NCBI GenBank assembly: GCA_963786445.1
Contig: CAWAZU010000040.1
Location: 1-64,000 of the forward strand
Direction of reading: 5' to 3'
Source: JAFKFJ01 sp963786445
Lineage (GTDB): Bacteria; Pseudomonadota; Alphaproteobacteria; Acetobacterales; Acetobacteraceae
DNA: 64,000 nucleotides
The position numbers and the translations under genes are program-made. The notes under the pieces were generated by a model, which was not told where the DNA came from, did not search any database, and saw nothing but the letters and a program-made list of their open reading frames with translations. This document shows positions 1 through 8,023 of the stretch, one piece after another; position 1 is the stretch's first letter, and every line of letters starts with the position of its first letter.

Positions 1-591
1 GCGAGGTCGGCCGCCACGAAGCCGACCTCACGTCCTGTGATCTCGTGGAGGTAGCTGGCCCTGTCCACGATCTCAACGTCGGGTACCGGCATCCGCGTAT
101 GCCACGGGTCATCCAGCAACACTTCAAGGGTCACTCTCATCCCAACCTGCATGGCACCGGTGCTTCGCGCGGCATCTCCCACAAAGACCGGAGCGTCCTC
201 CGAGCACACTCATCCGTTCCACATCGCGGTGTCGCTTGAGTTCGTCAAGCTCTTCTACGACAAGGATCGGGACGACCAGGCGTGCTGTCTCATTCGTTGG
301 GATGCCGACAAGTTCATGCCACGTGATATCGACGAGCGCCCCGCCTTCGACCAGGGCTGACGTGTCCGGAACGATGATGAACCCGGGTCGCGAGGCGAAC
401 AGGCTGATTCTCTCCAGGCCCGCCGCCGTATCGTCCAGTCGGCCCTTCCACACGCGGTTCAGGTGGTTGATAAGGTCCCAGGGCCTTGCGACCTCATTCA
501 ATCGCTGCACTTCAAGCTGCGCTTCATAGAGGTCATCGGCCAGCTCATGGTAGTGAACAGGTGCCTCAGTTGGCCGTTGGCGTCGTTCCAC
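1..591 (-). pseudogene. PIN-domain protein, frameshifted and partial
   Basis: Read on the minus strand, 591 to about 205 encodes a helical N-terminal part followed by a PIN-like strand (FIIVPDTSALVEGG) with the first acidic residue, then LVVPILVVEELDELKRHRD. The frame then ends early. The expected continuation (DAPVFVGDAARS, then LEVLLDDPWH, then EIVDRASYL) is found in another frame from about 200 to the window edge, with no stop codon. So one indel near 185-210 splits the gene, and its 3' end lies outside the window. Upstream of 591 the same frame reaches a stop near 625, and a plausible extension (DRAILTLEGWGRSWTTPRS) is in a different frame at 625-720, hinting at a second indel. PIN domains are usually metal-dependent RNases. 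The style resembles actinobacterial chromosomal PIN proteins; this is an inference. Confidence 0.6.
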
Positions 592-1055
592 CAGCTCACC
601 CAGGCGACAATGGTGCTCGTCACCTCACGACCTGGGACCGTGGTGTTGTCCAGGAGCGTCCCCAGCCTTCAAGCGTCAGGATGGCCCGGTCAAGGCTGCC
701 TGGCTCTCTTAGACGCACAAGCACCCACCTTGCCACGTGTCTGGTCGGCACCACACGCAGTTGTCGACGGCGACTTCGCTCATGGCCCGGACTCTAGTCA
801 CCCGATGCAGCCCCTCGCGCGCCTACCGAGCTGCTGCGCCCGCTGTGCGGGTGAACCGAGCCGCTCACCGATCTCCCGGCCGGCCAAGCGTTCGGCGCGC
901 TCGCCCCTCTCGATGCGCTAAGACCCGGTGTGCGGGCAATAGGGACCTGTCGGCGGTCCCTTGTACGACTCGGTCGTCACGTAACCGTAAGCGCACTGCC
1001 CTGTTGGTCGGCGTAGACTTGCGCCGCGCATGGGGGGTTTGGAGGGTTCGCAACT
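592..1055. other. Gap between broken genes, no intact gene seen
   Basis: No complete gene is supported here. The 5' side (about 592-720, minus strand) carries a likely out-of-frame N-terminal extension of the PIN gene. The rest shows only open frames of poor quality with arginine-rich shadows. A purine-rich GGAGGG at 1041-1046 serves as ribosome binding site for the YccF gene that follows. Confidence 0.4.
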
Positions 1056-1567
1056 GTGAAGATCGTGGCCAACATTATCTGGCTCGTATTCGCCGGGATC
1101 TGGCTCTTCCTCGGCTACGTGATCTCAGGCATCCTCAACTGCATCTTCATCATCACGACCCGTTCGGCGTCCAGGCATTCAAGCTCGCCGGGTTCGCGCT
1201 ATGGCCCTTCGGCCGGACCGCCGTGAATCGTCCTGGCGCGTCGGCCGCGAAATCGGGCTGCGGGAACATCCTCTGGTTCGTCTTGGGTGGTTGGTACATG
1301 GCTCTCCTGCACTTCATCACCGGGCTTCTGCTCTGCATCTTCATCATCACCATCCCCCTGGCGATTCAGACCTTCAAGCTCGCTGGCCTCGCACTTGCGC
1401 CGTTCGGGAAGGAGATCGTCAGCAACGACGAGGCAGCGGAGGCGGGCCTACTACAACGCTGGCGCGACTACCGGCTGGCAATCCCCATCAACCCCGCCAC
1501 CGGCTGGGGCGAGCTCCGACCAGAACAACATCGCCTTCTAGTCAGCATGGAAGCCGCCCGGTCCTGA
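1056..1567 (+). pseudogene. YccF-family inner membrane protein, frameshifted
   Basis: A GTG start at 1056 lies 9 bases after GGAGGG. The first ~34 residues (KIVANIIWLVFAG, then YVISGILNCIFIIT) form a membrane hairpin of the YccF domain. Near 1158-1165 the frame is lost: a single-base deletion in the run encoding the second half of the motif. The rest continues in the next frame as FGVQAFKLAGFALWPFGRTAV, then a second copy of the hairpin (MALLHFITGLLLCIFIITIP, IQTFKLAGLALAPFGKEIV), ending at 1567. Two YccF halves in tandem are normal for this family, a small integral membrane protein of unknown function. Either the gene is broken or one base is missing from the sequence. Confidence 0.65.
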
Positions 1568-1653
1568 AGAAGGGCCGGCGCAACGAGCATCGTGGGTTGC
1601 TCAGGTGGACGAAGCTCACCCCGAGCAGAGCCACATCGTTGGAGGCCAGCCCC
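1568..1653. other. Possible left end of the IS110-type element
   Basis: This 86-base stretch lies between the YccF stop and the transposase start. In IS110-group elements the non-coding end upstream of the transposase encodes a bridge RNA. The interval is short for that, so any such RNA would have to extend into the YccF 3' region. No terminal inverted repeats are visible, as is usual for this family. Assignment is positional only. Confidence 0.2.
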
Positions 1654-2850
1654 ATGTCCCAGCCTATCCGGTACGTCGGTCTGGATGTGAGCAAGGAGAC
1701 GATCGCGGTGGCGGTGGCTGAGCCGGACGGCTCGTCGTCGAGTACGGGGACATCCCCCACGATCCGGGCTCGGTCCGGCGGCTGGTCGAGAAGCTCTCCC
1801 AGGATGCGCAGGTGAAGACCGCGTATGAGGCGGGCCCCACCGGCTACCCTCTGCACCGCCAGCTCACCGGCCTGGGGATCGAGAACCAGGTGGTGGCGCC
1901 TTCGCTGATCCCCCGCCGGGCAGGCGATCGGGTCAAGACCGACCAGCGCGACGCCGTCCAGCTAGCCCGGCTGCTCCGCAGCGGAGACCTCACCCCAGTG
2001 TGGGTCCCGGATGAGGCCCACGAGGCGTTGCGCGACCTGGTCCGGGCTCGCGACGACGCCCGTGCCGAGGGGCTCCGGGCCAAGCACCACCTCAGCAAGT
2101 TCCTGCTTCGCCAGGGCGTCACCGCGCCGGCGAGGGTGGGCCGGGCGTGGTCTGCCCGGCACCAGGCCTGGCTCAACACGCTGACCTTCCGTGATCGCGC
2201 AGCCCAGATCACCTTCGACGACTATCTGGCCTGTGTTCGGGCCTCCACCGAGCGGATCCGGCGCCTCGACGCGGCCCTGCTCGAGTGCGGCGCTGCCAGC
2301 CCCCACGTCCATCTCCTCCGGGCCCTCCAGGCGGTCCGCGGCATCGGCTTCCTGACAGCGGTGACGATCGTCGCCGAGGCCGGAGACCTCACCGCTTCCG
2401 GAGCGCCCCCGCCTTCATGGCCTACGTCGGACTGGTGCCCAGCGAGCCTCGAGCGGCGGCTCGCGCCGTCGTGGCCACATCACCAAGACCGGCAACCGGC
2501 TGCTCCGCCATGTCCTGGGCGAGGCCGCCTACCACGCCCGGCTGCAGCCGGCGGTCAGCGAGACACTGAGACAACACCAGCAGGGGGTGGCCAAGGAGGT
2601 GGTGGAGATCAGCTGGCGCTGCCAGCGGCGGCTGCACCACAAGTACCGCCACCTGGGGGGACGGATCGGCCGCCAGAGGACGATCAGCGCAGTTGCCCGG
2701 GAGCTCGCCGGCTTCGGGGCGGCCAAACAGGCCGCGGCCGAGGCGCCGCCGCAGGTCGCGCACCGTCACCGCCGGCGCGCCCGTGGTCGTCCCGTTCATT
2801 CTGCGTTTCCTTGCGTTTGGCCCGCGGCAGCGGTGCAAGCGCGAAACTAG
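1654..2850 (+). pseudogene. IS110-family transposase, multiply frameshifted
   Basis: The ATG at 1654 opens SQPIRYVGLDVSKETIAVAV, the RuvC-like DEDD N-terminal strand of IS110 transposases with its first Asp. Frame changes follow near 1735 (continuing as VKTAYEAGPTGYPLHRQL and DQRDAVQLARLLRSGDLTPV), near 2390 (HRFRSAPAFMAYVGLVPSE) and near 2450 (RRRGHITKTGNRLLRHVLGE, part of the transposase_20 domain with its Ser-containing active region). The last frame runs to a stop at 2850, but the similarity fades after VARELAGF (about 2710). All the domains of a ~400-residue transposase are present in order with no nonsense codon inside, so the element is freshly broken or misread by three single-base errors. 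Confidence 0.7.
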
Positions 2851-2972
2851 CGGTCGGCCGAACCCGGCCAACCGGAAAACGTCGCCACCCGTACGGTGGC
2901 TGCATCGAGGATCGACGCGCACGGCGCATGCCCATAGGCTGCACCCCAGGCAAGCACGGTGACGCAGCGGAC

Positions 2973-4139
2973 ATGACGATCAAGCGACAGGCCTGCATCG
3001 TGGGTGCCTACGAGCACCCGACCCGCAAAGCCCCGGACAAGTCGGTGGCGCAACTGCACGCCGAGTGCGCCGCCGGGGCGCTGCGCGATGCCGGACTGAG
3101 CAAGGACGACGTGGACGGCTATTTCTGCGCCGGCGACGCGCCCGGCATGGGGCCGGTGGCGATGGCCGACTACATGAATTTGCGGCTGCGCCACCTCGAC
3201 AGCACCGATCTCGGCGGCTGCTCCTACATCGCCCACGTGGCCCACGCGGCCGAGGCGATCGCGGCCGGACGGTGCTCGGTGGCGCTGATCACGCTCGCCG
3301 GCCGTCCGCGCAGCGAGGGCCAGTCCGGCGTGGCGCCCCGCGCGGTTGCCGGCACCGTGCCGGATGCGCCGTGGGAGGCGCCGTTCGGCCCGGTCACGGT
3401 CAACATGTACGCCATGTGCGCCATGCGGCACATGCACCAGTTCGGCACCACCGCCGAGCAGCTGGCATGGGTCAAGGTCGCGGCGAGCCACCACGCCCGG
3501 CACAACCCGCACGCCATGCTGCGCGATCCGGTGACGGTGGCGGAGGTGCTGGCCTCGCCGATGATCGCCGACCCGCTGCACCGGCTTGATTGCTGCGTGG
3601 TCAGCGACGGCGGCGGCGCGCTGGTGGTAACCAGCCCGGCGGTCGCGGGCCGGCTCGCCCGGCCGCTGGTGCGCGTGCTGGGCGCGGGCGAGGCGATGCA
3701 GGGCCAGGATGGCGGGGCGATCGACCTGACACGGTCCGCCGCCGTCCGCTCCGGGCCGGCGGCGTTCGCGATGGCGGGGGTGACGCCGGCCGACATCAAA
3801 TACGCATCGATCTACGACAGTTTTACGATCACCGTGCTGATCCAGCTGGAGGATCTCGGTTTCTGCGAAAAGGGCGAGGGCGGGCGGTTCGTGGCGGACG
3901 GCAACCTGATCGCCGGCGTCGGCCGGCTGCCGTTCAACACCGACGGCGGCGGGCTGTGCAACAACCACCCGGCCAATCGCGGTGGCATGACGAAAGTGAT
4001 CGAGGCGGTACGGCAATTGCGCGGTGAGGCGCATCCGGCGGTGCAGGTGCCGAACTGCGACCTGGCACTCGCGCACGGCACCGGCGGCCTGCTGGGCAGC
4101 CGGCATGGTGCCGCAACCCTGATCCTGGAGCGCGCCTGA
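2973..4139 (+). CDS. Thiolase-fold acyl-CoA acetyltransferase (SCP2/lipid-transfer type)
   Basis: A 388-residue protein of the thiolase superfamily, SCP-x-like branch, which handles acyl-CoA or related ketone chemistry. Residues ~80-100 carry the nucleophile-elbow region (LGGCSYIAHVAHAAEAIAAG); ~245-290 hold YDSFTITVLIQLEDLGFC; the C terminus has NNHPANRGGM and AHGTGGLLGSRHG, matching the HGxGG-type active-site loop of the family. The length is typical. The ATG at 2973 is the first start in frame after the IS110 remnant, although the open frame continues upstream into the transposase. The stop overlaps the next start (ATGA), so the two genes are translationally coupled. In related bacteria this thiolase type works with a DUF35 Zn-ribbon partner, exactly the arrangement here. 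Substrate not predictable. Confidence 0.85.
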   Translation: MTIKRQACIVGAYEHPTRKAPDKSVAQLHAECAAGALRDAGLSKDDVDGYFCAGDAPGMGPVAMADYMNLRLRHLDSTDLGGCSYIAHVAHAAEAIAAGRCSVALITLAGRPRSEGQSGVAPRAVAGTVPDAPWEAPFGPVTVNMYAMCAMRHMHQFGTTAEQLAWVKVAASHHARHNPHAMLRDPVTVAEVLASPMIADPLHRLDCCVVSDGGGALVVTSPAVAGRLARPLVRVLGAGEAMQGQDGGAIDLTRSAAVRSGPAAFAMAGVTPADIKYASIYDSFTITVLIQLEDLGFCEKGEGGRFVADGNLIAGVGRLPFNTDGGGLCNNHPANRGGMTKVIEAVRQLRGEAHPAVQVPNCDLALAHGTGGLLGSRHGAATLILERA

Positions 4140-4528
4140 TGACCGACCGCATCCTGCCGGCCCCGCCGGCGAATCCCGAGAGCGCCGAATTCTACGCCGC
4201 CGCGCGCGAGGGAAGATTTTTGCTCCGGCGCTGCACAGCGTGCCGCCGGCCGCACTGGTATCCGCGCGCGGTCTGTCCGTTCTGCTTCGGCACGACGGCG
4301 TGGGAGGCGGCGTCGGGCAACGGCGTGATCTACAGCTTCAGCCCGATGCGCCGCGCCGACCCGCCGTACACGATCGCCTACGTGACGCTGGCGGAAGGGC
4401 CGACCATGCTGACCAACATCGTGGATTGCGATCCCGACCGGCTCGCGATCGGCCAGACGGTGACGCTCGCCTGGCGAGCCGCCGCGGACGGGACGCCAGT
4501 ACCGTGCTTCCGCCCGGCGAATAATTAA
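4139..4528 (+). CDS. Zn-ribbon/OB-fold (DUF35) acyl-CoA-associated protein
   Basis: 129 residues. An N-terminal helix (SAEFYAAAREGRFLLRRC) is followed by a rubredoxin-like zinc ribbon with paired cysteines (CTAC and CPFC, residues ~32-50). Then comes an OB-fold containing the YSFSPMRRADPPYTIAYV stretch. These small proteins partner with thiolases or ketoacyl synthases and are thought to bind the CoA moiety. The start overlaps the thiolase stop by 4 bases. The function is inferred from family and linkage, and the specific substrate is unknown. Confidence 0.85.
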   Translation: MTDRILPAPPANPESAEFYAAAREGRFLLRRCTACRRPHWYPRAVCPFCFGTTAWEAASGNGVIYSFSPMRRADPPYTIAYVTLAEGPTMLTNIVDCDPDRLAIGQTVTLAWRAAADGTPVPCFRPANN

Positions 4529-4552
4529 AGCGACTTTGTTGGGGATTATCGG

Positions 4553-6427
4553 ATGGACGATCATGTGGCGCGGCCCGATGACCTGCTGATCGACGCGGCC
4601 GACGAGGTGCACATCCGGCAGGACCTGGTGCTGACGGCCCTCGGCAAGCGGCCGGCGGATCGGGCGGTGCGGGTCGGGCGGCTGCTGGATGTCCACACCC
4701 GCACCTGGGAGGCGGACCAGGAGATCGTCATCAAGGGCCGCCGCATCGCCCATGTCGGCCCCTCCGGCAGCTACACGGGCGAAGTGGCCGAACGCATCGA
4801 CCGGCGCGACCGCGCCGCCGTGCCGGGCTTCGGCGAGGTCCACAAGCACATCGAAAGCTCGCATCTGACGCCGGAATGGGAAGCGGCCCTCGTGCTGCCG
4901 CGCGGCAACACCTGGACCTGCGAGGCGAGCCACGAATTCTCCAACGTCGATGGCGCGCACAATCTGGAGTTCTGGCAGACCGCGCGGCGCCGCGGCTCGC
5001 CGCTGAAAATTTTCCCGCTGCCCGGCTCGGCGGTGCCGCCGACCGGCTACGAATGGGGCGGCGGCTGGTTCGGCCGCGACGAGCAGCGCGCGTTCATGGC
5101 CGAGAGCCTGATGGTCGCGGGGCTGGACGAGGTGATGGACTGGCCGGCGATCTGGAACCGGGCCAACCCGTCCTATGACCGGATCTGGGGCATGATCGAG
5201 GCCACGTTCGCCGCGCGCGGGGTGGTCGAGGGACACGGCTCGGGCCTGCGCGATCTTCCCGCGATCAACGCTTTCGCCGCCGCCGGGCTGGCCTCCGACC
5301 ACGAGGTGCAGACGCCGGAGGAGACCTGGGAAAAACTGCGCCGCGGCATTTTTGTCGAGCTGCGCGTCTATGCGATGGCGGAGATCATCGCCGCGCTGCT
5401 GGCGCGCGGACTCGCCGACTGGTCGCAGATCGCCTTCACCACCGACGACCGCAGTGCGAGCGACACGCTGCGTCTCGGCGCCAGCGACCACAATGTCCGG
5501 CTTGCGATCAAGAGCGGTCTGGCGCCGGAGATCGCGATGCAGTGCGCCACCATCAATCCGGCGCGGCACATGCGGCTGACGCCGTTCGTCGGCAGCATCG
5601 CGCCGGGACGGTTTGCCGACATCGTGCTGCTCGCCGACGTGACGGCACTGGAAATCGCCGAAGTCTGGGCCGACGGACAGCAGGTTTCTGAAGGCCCGCG
5701 CTACATCGGCGCGCAGCCGCGCATCGCCTGGCCGTCGTGGTCCACCAACACCGTCAACATCTCCCGCACGCTGACGGCGGAGGATTTCGCGATCGGGGCG
5801 GCACCGGGCCGCACGACCATGAAGGCCGCGGTGATCCGGCCCTTCCACTGGCACGACGAGTTCTACGTCGTGGACCTGCCCGTGCACGACGGCGAGGTGC
5901 AGCGCAACCCCGACGAAGCGATCACCAAGTTCGCCATCGTCGATCGCTTCTCCGGCGAGGGCAAAACGTCGAAAATGTTCTGGCGCGGCTGCGGGCCGCG
6001 CACGGCGGAGACCGCGCTCGCCTGTTCGGTCGCGCACGACAAGCACAACATCTGGGTGGTCGGCTCGTCGGATGCGGCGATGGCGCGGGCGGTGAATGCG
6101 CTGGTGAAAATCCAGGGCGGCTGGGCGCTGGTGCGCGAGGGCGAACTCGCGGCCACCGTCCGCTACGAGATCGGCGGGCTGATGACCTGCCGCCCGGCCG
6201 AGGAGCTCGATGCCGAGATGCAGGCGCTCTATGCCGAAGGCCGCAAGGTGGAATGGATGTACGAGCCGACCTTCCGCCCGCGCTGGTATCCCGGCTTCCC
6301 CGAGCGGCTGATGTTCGCGACCCTGACCTGCGCGCCGTGGACCTGGGTGCTGGTGGCACCGTGCGAGCAGGCGCCGCAGGGTTTCCTGAATGTGCAGACC
6401 GGCGCCGCGCATCCGGTGGTGTGGTGA
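4553..6427 (+). CDS. ade: Adenine deaminase (Ade-type amidohydrolase)
   Basis: A 624-residue metal-dependent amidohydrolase that converts adenine to hypoxanthine and ammonia, in the cytosol. Visible signatures: the HxH metal site in PGFGEVHKHIESSHLTP (~residues 92-108), GHGSGL (~225), the TDDR loop (~298), and the TIM-barrel exit TINPARHMRLTPFVGSIAPG. The C-terminal adenine-deaminase domain contains AHDKHNIWVVGSSD. The length is slightly above the usual ~580-600 owing to an N-terminal extension. The family's usual PGFID before HxH is PGFGE here, a small deviation, so activity on a related aminopurine is possible. Its stop overlaps the GTG start of an NCS2 permease, which fits uptake and deamination of a purine base. 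GGGG about 12 bases upstream may be the ribosome site. Confidence 0.85.
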   Translation: MDDHVARPDDLLIDAADEVHIRQDLVLTALGKRPADRAVRVGRLLDVHTRTWEADQEIVIKGRRIAHVGPSGSYTGEVAERIDRRDRAAVPGFGEVHKHIESSHLTPEWEAALVLPRGNTWTCEASHEFSNVDGAHNLEFWQTARRRGSPLKIFPLPGSAVPPTGYEWGGGWFGRDEQRAFMAESLMVAGLDEVMDWPAIWNRANPSYDRIWGMIEATFAARGVVEGHGSGLRDLPAINAFAAAGLASDHEVQTPEETWEKLRRGIFVELRVYAMAEIIAALLARGLADWSQIAFTTDDRSASDTLRLGASDHNVRLAIKSGLAPEIAMQCATINPARHMRLTPFVGSIAPGRFADIVLLADVTALEIAEVWADGQQVSEGPRYIGAQPRIAWPSWSTNTVNISRTLTAEDFAIGAAPGRTTMKAAVIRPFHWHDEFYVVDLPVHDGEVQRNPDEAITKFAIVDRFSGEGKTSKMFWRGCGPRTAETALACSVAHDKHNIWVVGSSDAAMARAVNALVKIQGGWALVREGELAATVRYEIGGLMTCRPAEELDAEMQALYAEGRKVEWMYEPTFRPRWYPGFPERLMFATLTCAPWTWVLVAPCEQAPQGFLNVQTGAAHPVVW

Positions 6428-7782
6428 GCGAAGTTTCCGCCGCCCCGGGCGGCCTGCTCGATCGCTTCTTCCGGCTCGGCGAGCGCGGCACCAGCGTCGG
6501 GCGCGAGGTGGTCGCGGGTGCCACCACGTTCGCGGCGATGGCCTACATCATCGCGGTGAATCCGGCGATCATGTCGGCCGCCGGCATGGACCGCGGCGAA
6601 CTGGTGATCGCGACCGCGCTGGCGGCGATTTTTGGCAGCGTGATGATGGGGCTGCTCGCCAACCTGCCGCTGGCGGTGGCGCCGGCGATGGGATCGAACG
6701 TCATCTTCACCTTCGTGCTGGTCAAGCAGATGGGCGTGCCGTGGCAGGGTGCGCTGGCGATGGTGGCGTTCACCGGCGCCGTGTTCCTGGTGCTCAGCCT
6801 GTCGCGATTGCGCGAGCGCGTCGCGAAAGAGGTGCCGGAGACGCTGAAGATCGGCATCCAGGCTGGAGTCGGCACGCTGATCGTGTTCATCGGCCTGCGC
6901 AGCGCCGGGTTCGTGGTGGCGAGCAAGGCCACCTATATCGGCATGGGATCGCTGGGCAGCCCGTCGGTGCTGCTGACGCTGTTCGGGCTGCTGCTGACGC
7001 CGGTGCTGGTGATCCGAAAAGTGCCGGGCGCGCTTATTCTCTCCATTGCCGCGCTCACGGTGATCGGCTTCTTCGTCCCCGGCGCCGGCGGGAAAATGGT
7101 CACCACGGCGCCGAGTGCCATCATGTCGCTGCCGAAGTGGCCGTCCGGCACGTTCCTGGCACTCGATTTCGGCTACCTGCTGTCGCACTTCCTGATCGTG
7201 CTGCCGATTCTTTTCTACTTTGTCTGCGCCGAGTTCTTTTCCACGCTCGGCACGCTGATCGGGGTGACGGGAGCGGCCAATCTGCGCCTGCCCGACGGCT
7301 CGATCCCGAACGCCACGGCGGCGTTCGCGACCGACGCAACCTCCTCCATCGTCGGCCCGCTGCTCGGCACCTCGGTGGTCACGGCGTATATCGAGTCGGT
7401 CACCGGCGTGCAGGCCGGCGGGCGCACCGGGCTGACGCCGCTGACGGTGGCGGCGTTCTTCGTTCTCGCACTGTTCTTCTGGCCGGTTTTCGTCATCATT
7501 CCGCCGCAGGCGACCGCGCCGGCGCTGGTGCTGGTCGGCATCCTGATGATGCAGGGCGTGGCGCGCACCGATATGTCCGACCTGCTCAACGCCGTGCCGA
7601 TCGTGATGACGCTGCTGGTGACGGTGCTGACCAACAACCTCATCAACGGCATGGCGCTCGGCACGCTCAGCTTCATCGCGCTCTATCTCGCCCTCGGCCG
7701 GCGGCGCGAAATCACCGGCGTGGTGTGGGGGCTCGGGGTGGTCTTCATCGCTTACTTCTATGTCACCGCCCGCCTGATGTGA
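6424..7782 (+). CDS. NCS2-family purine (adenine/hypoxanthine/guanine) permease
   Basis: A 452-residue polytopic inner membrane protein of the AzgA/GhxP/PurP branch of nucleobase permeases. Features: GTSVGREVVAGATTFAAMAYI near the N terminus, ANLPLAVAPAMGSNVIFTF (substrate-site TM3), FFSTLGTLIGVTG and ATDATSSIVGPLLGTSVVTAYIES (TM8 to TM10 region), and GGRTGLTPLTVA. These carriers import purine bases with protons. The GTG start overlaps the adenine deaminase stop (GTGA), strongly implying co-translation and a joint salvage role. A 240-bp gap follows before the giant gene. Confidence 0.9.
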   Translation: MSEVSAAPGGLLDRFFRLGERGTSVGREVVAGATTFAAMAYIIAVNPAIMSAAGMDRGELVIATALAAIFGSVMMGLLANLPLAVAPAMGSNVIFTFVLVKQMGVPWQGALAMVAFTGAVFLVLSLSRLRERVAKEVPETLKIGIQAGVGTLIVFIGLRSAGFVVASKATYIGMGSLGSPSVLLTLFGLLLTPVLVIRKVPGALILSIAALTVIGFFVPGAGGKMVTTAPSAIMSLPKWPSGTFLALDFGYLLSHFLIVLPILFYFVCAEFFSTLGTLIGVTGAANLRLPDGSIPNATAAFATDATSSIVGPLLGTSVVTAYIESVTGVQAGGRTGLTPLTVAAFFVLALFFWPVFVIIPPQATAPALVLVGILMMQGVARTDMSDLLNAVPIVMTLLVTVLTNNLINGMALGTLSFIALYLALGRRREITGVVWGLGVVFIAYFYVTARLM

Positions 7783-8023
7783 CGCGGCTTCCGCCGGCGG
7801 CCCCGCTGCCGTGCGACGGCCCCTTGCCCGCATATGTCCGCCCCGCGGAAGCCCGCCGCGCGCGGCCGGCCGCCGGCAAATGCGAAAATTTCGTTCACAA
7901 CCGGTTGCGACCCTGATATGCTTACACTGGGCGAGCGGATGACGAACCGGACAGACTTGTGGTCATGTCTGGAGCGGTCAAGCCGCGGTCGGCGAACGTT
8001 TTCGCGGGCGGGTGGGGCGGCAA
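7783..8023. promoter_or_regulatory. Intergenic region upstream of the giant gene
   Basis: 241 bases with no supported gene. It must contain the promoter of the giant surface-protein gene if that gene is transcribed on its own. A relatively AT-rich patch around 7877-7925 is the best candidate zone; no consensus boxes can be assigned confidently. The sequence just before the chosen ATG is G-rich (GGTGGGGCGG) but is not a canonical Shine-Dalgarno. Confidence 0.3.

Noticed and set aside
3812..6412. 866-residue open frame antisense to the thiolase and adenine deaminase genes
   Set aside because: Arg/His/Pro-rich composition typical of antisense shadows in GC-rich DNA; both sense-strand genes have clear family motifs.
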